A DNA stretch of 44,209 nucleotides, taken from Burkholderiales bacterium (GTDB lineage: Bacteria > Pseudomonadota > Gammaproteobacteria > Burkholderiales > Burkholderiaceae_C). Where the stretch lies: positions 1 to 44,209 of the forward strand of contig JAEKKH010000150.1 of assembly GCA_019510465.1 (NCBI GenBank), written 5' to 3'. Of this stretch, positions 1 through 9,793 are shown one piece after another. The notes under the pieces are model-generated. The model had not been told where the DNA came from. It worked only from the letters and a program-made list of their open reading frames with translations, and ran no database searches. A program made the position numbers and the translations under genes. Every line of letters starts with the position of its first letter. The stretch's first letter is position 1.

Positions 1-866
1 CGATCGTCCCCGCGCCGGTCGCCCCCGTTCCGGTCGCCGCCTTGCCAGGCGCGGCCGTCGCCGCGCGGCTGCGATGCGGACGGCGGTTGCTGGCCGGCAT
101 TGCCGCCGTAGCCGGCGTGGCCACCCGCGTAGCCGCCATTGCCGGCGTAGCCGCCGTTTGCAGGTTGAGTCCACTGCCCGTTGCCCTGCCACTGCCCGCC
201 TCCGGATGGCGGTTGCGGCTGCGGCTGCGGCTGCGGACGCGTGCCCGGGTTGCCTTGCGGCGGCAAGTAGCCCTGCGCCGAGCCCCACCGGATCCGGTTC
301 TGGCCATCGGGCGGGCCGCGGCGGTCGTGATCGTGCCCCCAGCGGCCCTGCTGCTGGCCGTACCACTCGCGCTGCGCGTTCCAGCGCTGCTGCTGTTCCC
401 AGCGCTGCTGCTCGAAGCGCTGGCGCTCGTAGCGGTCGCGCGCCACGCGGTCCTGCTCGAGCCACTGCTCGCGCGACCACGAGCGCTGCTCGGGCGACCA
501 GTTGCGGCGCATCACGTTGGCGCGGTACCAGCTGTCGTCGACGAAGTACACCGGTACGCCGATGGCACCGTAGTCGCGGCAGTACTGCGCCCAGTGCAGG
601 CGCTGGTATTCGGGCACCCACAGGTAGACGGGCGGCTGGTCGGTGGCATAGGCCGGATCGACCACCTCCTCCACGACCTGTCCATAACCGTTGTCAACCG
701 CCATGACCGGTTGCGGCGTGTAGACCATCGGCGGCTCGGCATAGCCGCCGATCGCGACGCGGCCGTAGACGCCGGGCTCGACGAACACCGACCACGACGC
801 CGCGTTCGCCAGCCCGGAGGCGGCGAACAGGGCGAAGCCGGCGGCGGCGACGAGGGTGCGTTTCAT
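1..866 (-). CDS. Secreted Gln/Trp/Arg-rich, Gly-rich-tailed hypothetical protein (3' end runs off the window)
   Basis: Reading the minus strand from ATG at 866 (alternative 878) gives MKRTLVAAAGFALFAASGLANAASWSVFVEPGVYGRVAIGG...YCRDYGAIGVPVYFVDDSWYRANVMRRNW... then QQRWEQQQRW, PQPQPQPQ and GGYAGNGGYAGG low complexity, open to position 1. Signal peptide is clear. Missing from the ORF track because no stop lies in the window. Confidence 0.8.
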   Translation of the reverse strand, partial: MKRTLVAAAGFALFAASGLANAASWSVFVEPGVYGRVAIGGYAEPPMVYTPQPVMAVDNGYGQVVEEVVDPAYATDQPPVYLWVPEYQRLHWAQYCRDYGAIGVPVYFVDDSWYRANVMRRNWSPEQRSWSREQWLEQDRVARDRYERQRFEQQRWEQQQRWNAQREWYGQQQGRWGHDHDRRGPPDGQNRIRWGSAQGYLPPQGNPGTRPQPQPQPQPPSGGGQWQGNGQWTQPANGGYAGNGGYAGGHAGYGGNAGQQPPSASQPRGDGRAWQGGDRNGGDRRGDD

Positions 867-1232
867 GAGGGGCTCCATGTTAAATGGGGTGCACCGTTTC
901 AACGCGGTCAGCTTGGCGACAGTTGTCAGCAGCCCGAGTAAAGCCCAGCAACATTGCGCACACATGCCGCAACGACGGGTCGCGCGGGAAGGATCGATTT
1001 CCGTCGACCCGCGCGCAGTCGCGGGAACGCGCACCGGGCGGCGCCCCGGGGTGCTGCAACTGCGCTGTGCCCGGCTCGGCGCCGGATGGCAATCGGGAGA
1101 TCCGGCCCGTGACGCCGCGGCCACCCGGTCCTGGTCAAGAGTCATCCGGCCCGAGCCGCAGGATCCGCGCAGCCACCCGCGCTTGGCTCGGGACGGATCC
1201 CGCGACGCCACTTCGCTGCGCGCAGGATCCGA

Positions 1233-4200
1233 TCAGTCGTAGACCACCTGCGGCGGCTGCGCCGGCATGATCTGCTTCCAGCGCGCCAGCGCGTCGTCGC
1301 TGGGCCAGAAGCGGCCCTGGTCGCCCAGGTCGCTTGGCCGGCCACTGCCTGACCAGCTCGGTGAGCGGCCCGATGTTGCCGTCCGCCTGCACCGAGAGGT
1401 AGCGGCCGAAGCGGGCGCGCGATGCGGCCAGGTCCCAGATCTGCGTGACGTTCAGCCGCAGGCCGCCGGTGAAGCGGTCGGGCTGCACCTTGCCCTGCAC
1501 CACCAGCAGTTCGTCGTCGCGCAGCGAATCGCGGTTGGCGTCCAGCAGCTCCTCGTTGGCCACCGCCTCGATGGATTCGGAGCGATCGTCCACCTTGAAG
1601 ATGGCGACGCGTCCGCGCTGGCCATTGATGATGCGCAGGTCGCTGACGATGCCGCACAGCACCTGCGGCTCGCGCGAGTCGATCAGGTCGGCGATGCGGC
1701 GCTTGCAGAACTTGCGCACCTCGGGCTCGTACTGGTCGAACATGTGGCCCGACAGGTAGAAGCCGATGGCGGTCTTCTCGAGCGTGAGCTTCTCGCGGAT
1801 GCTCCAGGGCTCGGTGGGCACCAGCGCGGGCTCCTGCGTGGACGCGCCGTGCTCGTCACCGCCGCCGAAGTCGAACAGGCCGCCCTGCTGCGCATGGGCC
1901 GCCTGCGCGTCGGCCCACTCGAAGGCCAGGCCCACGCTGGCCAGCGTGCTGGCGCGGTCGGGGTGCAGCGCATCGAAGGCGCCCGCCTTGACGAGCGCGT
2001 CGACCACGCGCTTGTTGACGCGCGAGCGGTCGACGCGCTTGGCGAAGTCGAAGATGCTGGCGAACGGACGCGCCACGTCGCTCTGCTCCGTGCGGCCCTC
2101 GCGCGCGGCCACGATGGCCTCCACCGCGCCCTGGCCGGTGCCCTTGACGGCGCCCAGGCCGTAGTGGATCAGCTTGTCGCCCGCCCGGCCGGGCGCGGGT
2201 TCGAAGCGATGCACGCAGATGTTGACGTCGGGCGGCGTGAACGTGATGCCGAACTGCTTGGCGTCGACCAGCAACACCTTGAGCTTGTCGGTGTCGCCCA
2301 TTTCGATGGTCATGTTCGCCGCGTAGAACTCGGCGGTGCAGTGGACCTTCAGCCAACCCGTGTGGTACGCGAGCAGCGAGTACGCGGCAGCGTGCGACTT
2401 GTTGAAGCCGTAGCCCGCGAACTTCTCCATCAGGTCGAAGATCTCGTCGGCCTGGGCAGTGCCGATGTTGTTCCTGGCGGCCCCTTCGCGGAAGATCTCG
2501 CGGTGCTCGGCCATCTCCTCGGCCTTCTTCTTGCCCATCGCCCGGCGCAGCATGTCGGCGCCGCCGAGCGAGTAGCCGCCCAGCACCTGGGCGGTCTGCA
2601 TCACCTGCTCCTGGTAGACCATGATGCCGTAGGTCTCGGAGAGCACCGGCTCGACCAGCGGGTGCGGGTACTCCACCGGCTCCTTGCCGTGCTTGCGCGC
2701 GACGAAGGTGGGGATCAGGTCCATCGGGCCGGGTCGGTACAGCGCATTCAGCGCGATGAGGTCTTCCAGGCGGCTGGGCTTGGCGTCGCGGAGCATGCCC
2801 TGCATGCCGCGCGATTCGAACTGGAACACGGCTTCCGTCAGGCCGTCGGAGAACAGGCGGTAGACCTTCGGGTCGTCCAGGGGCAATGTCTCGTACGAGA
2901 AGTTCTCGCGGCCCGGGCGGCGCGCCACGATGAAGTCCTTCGCGAGCTCCAGGATCGTCAGCGTGGCCAGGCCCAGGAAGTCGAACTTCACCAGGCCGAT
3001 CGCCTCGACGTCGTCCTTGTCGAACTGGCTCACCGCCGATTCGCTGCCGGGCTGCTGGTACAGCGGGCAGAAGTCGGTGATCTTGCCGGGCGCGATCAGC
3101 ACGCCGCCGGCGTGCATGCCGATGTTGCGGACGATGCCCTCCACGCGAGCCGCGAGCGCCAGCAGCTCGGCCACTTCCTCTTCCGCCTTCTCGCGCTGGT
3201 CGAGTTCGGGCGCCTCGAGGCGGGCATAGATGAGGCCGGGATCGGGCTTCTCGGGCACCTTCGCGAGCGTGACCGTCTTGCCAGGCGGCGCGGGGATCAG
3301 CTTGGCGATGGAGTCGACATGGCCGTAGCCCATGCCCAGCACGCGGCCGATGTCGCGCAGGGCCGCCTTCGCGGCCATCGTGCCGAAGGTCGCGATCTGG
3401 CTGACGGCCGCGCGGCCGTACTTGTCCTTCACGTACTCGATGACGCGGTCGCGGTTGCCCTGGCAGAAGTCGACGTCGAAGTCGGGCATGGACACCCGCT
3501 CCGGGTTCAGGAAGCGCTCGAACAGCAGCTTGTACTGCAACGGATCGAGGTCGGTGATCTTGAGCACGTAGGCCACCAGCGAACCGGCGCCCGAGCCCCG
3601 GCCCGGGCCGACCGGGCAGCCGTTGGCCTTGGCCCATTTGATGAAGTCCGACACGATCAGGAAGTAGCCCGGGAAGCCCATGTTCAGGATCGTCTTGATC
3701 TCGAACTCGAGCCGCTCGATGTATTCCGGACGCTTCGCGTCGCGCACGGCGACGTCGGCATAGAGCAGCGCGAGGCGATCCTCCAGGCCCTCGAAGCTGA
3801 GCTGGCGGAAGTAGTCGTCCATCGGCATGGCCGAGCCGTCGGCCAGGATGGGCGTGGGGAAGTCGGGCAGGTAGTTCTTGCCCATCGCCAGCGTGAGGTT
3901 GCAGCGGCGAGCGATCTCCACCGTGTTGGCGATGGCCGACGGGATGTCGGCGAACAGCGCCTCCATCTCGGACTGGCCCTTGAAGTACTGGTCGCGCGAG
4001 AAGCGCTTGACGCGGCGCGGGTTGGCCAGCGTCTCGCCCTCGGCGATGCACACGCGGGCCTCGTGCGCGTCGAAGTCGTCCGGGTCGAGGAACTGCACCG
4101 GGTGCGTGGCGACCACGGGCAGCTGCAGCCTGGCGGCGAGCGGCACCGTGGCGCGGACGTGGGGCTCGTGATTGGGCAGCCCGGCGCGCTGCAGCTCGAG

Positions 4201-4698
4201 GTAGAAGCGACCCGGGAAGATGCGCGCGAGCTCCAGCGCCGCGGCCTCGGCTCGCGGCGTGTCGCCCGCGAGCAGCGCCTGGCCGACGACGCCGTGGTCG
4301 GCGCCGGACAGCGCGATCATGCCTTCGCCCAGTTCCTCCAGCCAGTCCCAGCGCACCCAGGCCTGCGCGCGCTGCACGTTCCTCGTCCAGCTGCGGCCCA
4401 GCAGCTCGCACAGGTTGAGGTAGCCCTGGCGGCTCTGCACCAGGAGCGCGAGGCGCGTGGGCACGCGGTCGGCGGCGTCGGGCAGCGGGTCCATCCACAC
4501 GTCGACGCCCACCACGGGCTTGACGCCCTTGCCGCGGCAGGCCTTGTAGAACTTGACGGCGCCGAACAGGTTGGACAGATCGGTGATGCCGAGAGCCACC
4601 TGCCCGTCGCCCTTGGCCGCTGCCGCCACGTCGTCGATGCGTAGCGTGCCGTCGACGACGGAGAATTCGGTATGGGTGCGCAGGTGAACGAAAGCCAT
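1233..4698 (-). CDS. dnaE: DNA polymerase III subunit alpha, with an apparent C-terminal frameshift
   Basis: MAFVHLRTHTEFSVVDGTLRIDD... PHP domain, GPGRGSGAGSLVAY, PDFDVDFCQGNRDRVIEYVK, YQEQVMQ motifs. The uninterrupted frame ends at 1135, but a conserved-looking tail DLGDQGRFWPSDDALARWKQIMPAQPPQVVYD* lies in another frame and ends at 1233. Confidence 0.93.
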
Positions 4699-4846
4699 GC
4701 CCGGATTGTAGGGAGCCGGGCGGCCGCCGCCCCGCGCGGAATGCGCACTTTCGGGCCCGGAATCCGTGCTAGGAAACCCACGCGCCGCGTGCATCATGGG
4801 GCCGGGTGAAAATATGCCTCCCGCGCCGCGCGGCTCCCGACCTGAC

Positions 4847-5629
4847 ATGCCCTTCCTGAACATCTCCACCTACCGCTTCGTCGCGCTGGACGGCCTGCCC
4901 GCGCTGCGCGACCGCCTCGAGGCGAGCGCCGCCGCGGCCGGCCTGAAGGGCACGCTGCTGCTCGCCCGCGAGGGCATCAACCTGTTCATGGCCGGCCAGG
5001 AGCACGCGCTGCGCGCCTGGGTCGCCGGCGCGCTGCGCGCCGAGCCCCCGTTCGCGGGCCTGCCCACCAAAGACAGCTTCAGCGACACGATGCCGTTCAG
5101 GCGCCTGAAGGTGAAGGTCAGGAACGAGCTGATCCGCATGAACCATCCCACCATCAAGCCGCAGGACGGGCGCGCCGCCTCGGTGGCACCGGCCACGCTC
5201 GCGCGCTGGCTCGCGCAGGGCCATGACGACGATGGCCGCGCGGTGGCGCTGCTCGACACCCGCAACGCGTTCGAGGTCGATGCCGGCAGCTTCGAGGCCA
5301 CGCACGACTGGCGCATCGCCAAGTTCAGCGATTTCCCGGCCGCCTTCGACGCGCATCGCGCCGAGCTCGCGGGCAAGACGGTGGTGAGCTTCTGCACCGG
5401 CGGCATCCGCTGCGAGAAGGCGGCGCTGTACATGCGCGAACGCGGCCTGCCCGACGTCCTGCAGCTCGAGGGCGGCATCCTCGGCTACTTCGCGGCCACG
5501 GCCGGCGCGGCGCCCGGCTGGCGCGGCGAGTGCTTCGTGTTCGACGAGCGCCGCACGGTCGATCCCGGCCTCGTCCCGGGCGATCCGCCGCCGTGCGAGC
5601 GTCCCCCGGCCGTGGCGGAGCCGCACTGA
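4847..5629 (+). CDS. trhO: Rhodanese-domain tRNA uridine hydroxylase / sulfurtransferase (TrhO/YceA family)
   Basis: MPFLNISTYRFVALDGLPALRDRL...LLAREGINLFMAG...; rhodanese active-site loop CTGGIRCEKAA. Confidence 0.85.
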   Translation: MPFLNISTYRFVALDGLPALRDRLEASAAAAGLKGTLLLAREGINLFMAGQEHALRAWVAGALRAEPPFAGLPTKDSFSDTMPFRRLKVKVRNELIRMNHPTIKPQDGRAASVAPATLARWLAQGHDDDGRAVALLDTRNAFEVDAGSFEATHDWRIAKFSDFPAAFDAHRAELAGKTVVSFCTGGIRCEKAALYMRERGLPDVLQLEGGILGYFAATAGAAPGWRGECFVFDERRTVDPGLVPGDPPPCERPPAVAEPH

Positions 5630-5630
5630 C

Positions 5631-6668
5631 ATGCAGGCACTCGTCCGCGCCTTCGGCCTGCTGCTGATGCTCACGGCACTGGCCGTCACGCTCGCGCACG
5701 CGCCTGACCGCAGCGTCGACAGCCTGGTCACGCGCTGGGCGCCGCCGCCGTCGGACTTCATGTACGTGAAGGGCCAGTTCGTGCATTTCCGCGACGAGGG
5801 CCCGAAGAACGACCCGCTGCCGCTGGTGCTGGTCCACGGCACGGCGGCCAGCCTGCATACCTGGCAGGGCTGGGTGGGCGACTTGCGGGCCCGCAAGCGC
5901 GTCGTCACCTTCGACCTGCCGGGCTTCGGCCTCACCGGGCCGTTCACGGGCCAGTATCCGGCCGGCGACTACCGTGCCGACAACCTGGCCCGCTTCACGC
6001 TCGACTTCCTCGACGCCCTGCACGTGCAGCGCTTCGCCATCGGCGGCAACTCGCTCGGCGGCGAAGTGGCATGGCGCGTCGCGGCGCTGGCGCCGTCGCG
6101 CGTCGACCGGCTGATCCTTGTCGACGCCACCGGCTACGCCTTCGCGCCCGAGCACGTCCCCGTCGGCTTCCAGCTGGCGCGCGTGAAGGGACTCAACCGG
6201 CTCGGCGAGTTCCTGACGCCGCGCTCGGTGGTCGAGGACAGCGTGCGCGACGTGTACGGCGATCCGTCGCGCGTCACCGGCGCACTGGTCGACCGCTACT
6301 TCGAGATGATGATGCGCGAGGGCAACCGCCACGCGCTGAACCTGCGCATGGAGGTGATCGCCCGCGACCTCGCGCCCGAACGCATCCGCACGCTGAAGCT
6401 GCCCGCGCTGATCCTGTGGGGCGGGAAGGACCGCCTCGTGCCGCCCGCCAACGCCGAGCACTTCCACGCCGACATCGCCGGCAGCCGGCTGGTCGTCTTT
6501 CCCACGCTGGGTCACGTGCCGCAGGAGGAGGACGCGCCGCAGAGCGTCGCGCCGGTGCGCGCCTTCCTGGGCCTCGACCCCGCCTCCGGCGCCGCGTCCG
6601 CGCCGTCCCCGGCGCCCGCCGCGTCCCCCGTGACGTCCGCCGCGGCCACCGCCTCGGAGCCCGCATGA
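5631..6668 (+). CDS. Alpha/beta hydrolase
   Basis: LVHGTAASLHTWQGWV, nucleophile elbow GGNSLGGEVAW, ...LILWGGKDRLVPP..., LGHVPQEE; N-terminal hydrophobic segment. Confidence 0.9.
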   Translation: MQALVRAFGLLLMLTALAVTLAHAPDRSVDSLVTRWAPPPSDFMYVKGQFVHFRDEGPKNDPLPLVLVHGTAASLHTWQGWVGDLRARKRVVTFDLPGFGLTGPFTGQYPAGDYRADNLARFTLDFLDALHVQRFAIGGNSLGGEVAWRVAALAPSRVDRLILVDATGYAFAPEHVPVGFQLARVKGLNRLGEFLTPRSVVEDSVRDVYGDPSRVTGALVDRYFEMMMREGNRHALNLRMEVIARDLAPERIRTLKLPALILWGGKDRLVPPANAEHFHADIAGSRLVVFPTLGHVPQEEDAPQSVAPVRAFLGLDPASGAASAPSPAPAASPVTSAAATASEPA

Positions 6669-6795
6669 GTCCGCGCGTCCCGGCATGTTCCAGCACCCGC
6701 GGCGCGCGACGCGCCTGCGGGTGCCCGTGCGGCCGCTCGGTCCGCTCCGCCGGGCCTTCTCCACGCACCGCAGTCCCCAGGACGAAGGCCCGCCC

Positions 6796-7797
6796 ATGAG
6801 CACCGACCGCCGCTTCGCCCTCACGCCCGAGGCGCTCACGATGATGGACACCATCGCCCGCACCGGCAGCTTCGCCGCCGCCGCGCGCGAGCTCGGCAAG
6901 GTGCCGTCGGCCCTCACCTACAGCGTGCGCCAGCTGGAGGACGCACTCGACGTGCTGCTGTTCGACCGCAGCTCCCGCCAGGCCAGGCTCACGGCCGCCG
7001 GCACCGAGCTCCTGAACGAGGGCCGACGCCTGCTGGCCGAGATGGATGCCGTCGCCAACCGGGTGCACCGCGTGTCCACCGGCTGGGAGACGCAGCTGAC
7101 CATCGCCGCCGACGCCGTGGTCTCGCGCCAGACGCTGTTCGAGCTGTGCGAGGCGTTCTACGCGCTGCGCCCGCCCGAGCTGCACGACGGGGCCGGGCCA
7201 GGAACGCGCCTGCGCCTGCGCACCGAGGTGCTGGCCGGCACCGTGGAAGCCCTGCTTCTGGGTTCGGCCGACCTCGCCATCGGCCTGCCCTCCGACACGC
7301 TGGCGCCCGCGGGCATCGAGATGCGGCCGCTCGGCGACGCGCCCTTCGTGTACGTGGTCGCGCCGCACCATCCGCTCGCCAGGGCGCAGGAGCCGCTCAG
7401 CGATGCGCTGCTGCGCCAGCATCGCGGCGTCGCGGTCGCGGACTCGGCGCAGCGCATGTCGCCGATCACCGTCAACATCCAGCCCGGCCAGGACGTGCTG
7501 ACCGTCAGCAGCATGCAGGCCAAGCTCGAGGCGCAGATGATGGGCCTGGGCGTCGGCTTCCTGCCCGAGGTGCTGGTGCGCGAGCACGTGACCGCCGGGC
7601 GGCTGGTCATCAAGGAGGTGGCGCGTCAGCGCATGACGGCCAGCCTGTCGTACGGCTGGCGCAGCGCTGCGGCGCCGCAGCCGCAGAAGGCACCGCAGGG
7701 GCTGGCGCTGCAATGGTGGCTGCAACAGCTCGAGAGCCCGACCACGCGCTCGGCGCTGCTGCTGCGCGGCGGCCCCTGCCCGCCGACGTCGTCGTGA
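6796..7797 (+). CDS. LysR family transcriptional regulator
   Basis: N-terminal w[63 protein letters not shown] at 6796 chosen over the upstream 6685. Confidence 0.9.
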   Translation: MSTDRRFALTPEALTMMDTIARTGSFAAAARELGKVPSALTYSVRQLEDALDVLLFDRSSRQARLTAAGTELLNEGRRLLAEMDAVANRVHRVSTGWETQLTIAADAVVSRQTLFELCEAFYALRPPELHDGAGPGTRLRLRTEVLAGTVEALLLGSADLAIGLPSDTLAPAGIEMRPLGDAPFVYVVAPHHPLARAQEPLSDALLRQHRGVAVADSAQRMSPITVNIQPGQDVLTVSSMQAKLEAQMMGLGVGFLPEVLVREHVTAGRLVIKEVARQRMTASLSYGWRSAAAPQPQKAPQGLALQWWLQQLESPTTRSALLLRGGPCPPTSS

Positions 7798-7849
7798 GCC
7801 GCGTCCTTCCCGCGCCTGCCATCGACTCGCCGCGGTTGCCGCAAGCGCA

Positions 7850-9223
7850 ATGACCTACATCGGCCGCTTCGCGCCCTCGCCCACCGGCCTGCTGCACGCC
7901 GGCTCGCTGGTGGCCGCGCTCGCCAGCTGGCTCGACGCGCGCGCGCACGGCGGCACCTGGCTGGTGCGCATCGAGAACGTCGACACGCCGCGCTGCGTGC
8001 CCGACGCCGACACCGGCATCCTGGCGCAGCTGGCCGCGCTCGGCATGGCGCCCGATGCCGCGCCCGTCTGGCAGTCGCGCCGCGGCGCGCGCTACGAGGC
8101 CGCGCTCGCGCAGCTCAAGCGCGCCGGCTGGGCCTACCCGTGCGTCTGCTCGCGCTCCGACATCGCCGCCGCGCTCGCACGCGCGGGCGTCCCGCACGCC
8201 GCGCACGTCGAGCGCGTGTACCCGGGCACGTGCCGGCCGCCGACGCTGGCGTCCACCGATGTCGAACCCGCGGTCCCGCCCCGGCGCGCGCCCGCCTGGC
8301 GCATGCGCACCCGCACGCCCGAGGGCGCGGACATCGTCATCGACTGGCGCGACCGCCTGCTCGGCCACCAGCGCCAGGATGTCGCGCAGGCGGTCGGCGA
8401 CTTCGTGCTCAAGCGCGCCGACGGGTTGTGGGCCTACCAGCTGGCGGTGGTGGTCGACGACGCCGCACAGGGCATCACCGACGTCGTGCGAGGCGAGGAT
8501 CTCGCCGACAACACGGCGCGCCAGATCCACCTGCAGCGCACGCTCGGCCTGCCGACGCCACGCTACCTGCACACGCCGCTGGTGTATGCCGACGATGGCC
8601 AGAAGCTGTCCAAGCAGACCGGCGCGCGGCCGCTGGCGCTGCGCAGCGACGTCGACGCGGTGCATGCGCTGCGCCGCGCGGCCCGGGTGCTCGGATTGCC
8701 CGCCGCGCTGCACGATGGCAGCGACCATTGCGAGACGCCGTCGAGCTGGCTCGCGAAGGCGGTGCCCGCCTGGGCCCAGAGGCTGCGCGCGGTCGGTGGC
8801 ATGATCGCTGCCTCCGCGGCGCCCGCGGCGTCGTCCGACCACCTCAACCAGAGCGAAGCCAACATGACCACCACCCCCTCCGGCCTGCAATACGAAGACA
8901 CCCAGGTCGGTGACGGCCCCGTCGCCAAGGCCGGCCAGTCCGTGACCGTGCACTACACGGGCTGGCTGTCCGATCCGTCCGCGCCGAACGGTCGCGGCCA
9001 GAAGTTCGACTCCAGCAAGGATCGCGGCCAGCCCTTCGTGTTCGGCCTCGGCCAGGGCATGGTCATCAAGGGCTGGGACGAAGGCGTGGCCGGCATGGCC
9101 GCCGGCGGCACCCGCGTCCTGACGATCCCGCCGGAACTCGGCTACGGCGCGCGCGGCGCCGGCGGCGTCATTCCGCCGAACGCCACGCTGGTGTTCGAGG
9201 TCGACCTGATCTCGTCCAAATAA
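7850..9223 (+). CDS. gluQ: Glutamyl-Q tRNA(Asp) synthetase in frame with a C-terminal FKBP-type peptidyl-prolyl isomerase (no intervening stop)
   Basis: Glu[33 protein letters not shown]...RIENVDTPR...[12 protein letters not shown]-like ([15 protein letters not shown]). [41 protein letters not shown]...[48 protein letters not shown] single ORF of 457 aa. Confidence 0.85.
   Translation: MTYIGRFAPSPTGLLHAGSLVAALASWLDARAHGGTWLVRIENVDTPRCVPDADTGILAQLAALGMAPDAAPVWQSRRGARYEAALAQLKRAGWAYPCVCSRSDIAAALARAGVPHAAHVERVYPGTCRPPTLASTDVEPAVPPRRAPAWRMRTRTPEGADIVIDWRDRLLGHQRQDVAQAVGDFVLKRADGLWAYQLAVVVDDAAQGITDVVRGEDLADNTARQIHLQRTLGLPTPRYLHTPLVYADDGQKLSKQTGARPLALRSDVDAVHALRRAARVLGLPAALHDGSDHCETPSSWLAKAVPAWAQRLRAVGGMIAASAAPAASSDHLNQSEANMTTTPSGLQYEDTQVGDGPVAKAGQSVTVHYTGWLSDPSAPNGRGQKFDSSKDRGQPFVFGLGQGMVIKGWDEGVAGMAAGGTRVLTIPPELGYGARGAGGVIPPNATLVFEVDLISSK
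8864..9223 (+). CDS. FKBP-type peptidyl-prolyl cis-trans isomerase (probable independent translation start inside the gluQ ORF)
   Basis: Canonical FKBP N-terminus [12 protein letters not shown] starts at an internal in-frame ATG, 8864, preceded by the purine-rich gagcgaag. Confidence 0.75.
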   Translation: MTTTPSGLQYEDTQVGDGPVAKAGQSVTVHYTGWLSDPSAPNGRGQKFDSSKDRGQPFVFGLGQGMVIKGWDEGVAGMAAGGTRVLTIPPELGYGARGAGGVIPPNATLVFEVDLISSK

Positions 9224-9224
9224 C

Positions 9225-9640
9225 GTTCATCGCCGATTTCCGCGGGCCGCCGGGGCCATGGGTCAATCGCCCGCTGGCGGTGCTGGCGGTGCTGGCGATG
9301 CGGGCGATGCGGGCGATGCGGGCGTCGCGGGTGCGCTGGGCTGCGTTTGCCTGCGGCGCCTTGCCCGGCGCTGCCCGCCGGGCGTTCCTTTCGCGCAGGG
9401 TCTCTGCGCCAGGCCAGTCGGCGCATGCGCTTTTGGAAGAGTCGCGTGCCTCGGCCCATCGAGGGCCTCGGCAGCCCCGGCGCCGCCTGAACGCTTCGAA
9501 AGACGTGCTGGCGCGCTGACTGTCTGTGCCACCGCACATCATCGCAGAGCGGGTCGTTAGTAGAACCGCGGCGCGTGCCATGAGAGCCGCTGGACGAGCG
9601 AACGACGCAAGCTCGCGTTCTCCGGAAATCGGCGATGAAC
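9225..9640. repeat. Segment bounded by an 18-bp perfect inverted repeat; candidate non-autonomous repeat element
   Basis: gttcatcgccgatttccg (9225-9242) and its exact reverse complement cggaaatcggcgatgaac (9623-9640). Confidence 0.45.
9273..9335. repeat. 9-bp tandem repeat, about 7 copies
   Basis: gctggcggt gctggcggt gctggcgat gcgggcgat gcgggcgat gcgggcgtc gcgggtgcg. Confidence 0.85.
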
Positions 9641-9793
9641 CCTCAATGAGCCCGGAGGCCGCACGAGGCCGGGCCTTCGCCCGCCTTGCTGCCGCTCGCC
9701 CGCGACCGCGCCGCCTGCGAGGTGGTCCTGCAACTCGCGCAGGATGATCGTTCGACCAGCCGGCGCCGGAATGCGTCGGTCGATGCGCGGCGC

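Noticed and set aside
42-941. 299-aa plus-strand ORF at the window start
   Set aside because: The minus strand encodes a signal-peptide-bearing protein over the same bases; the plus frame has no recognisable features.
1267-4644. 1125-aa plus-strand ORF opposite dnaE
   Set aside because: Antisense of a well-supported dnaE; composition (His/Arg/Asp/Val/Leu-rich) is typical of the high-GC antisense shadow frame.
9225-9640. Target-site duplication flanking the inverted-repeat segment
   Set aside because: Flanks (..aataac and cctcaatg..) show no clear direct duplication, so I do not claim transposition.
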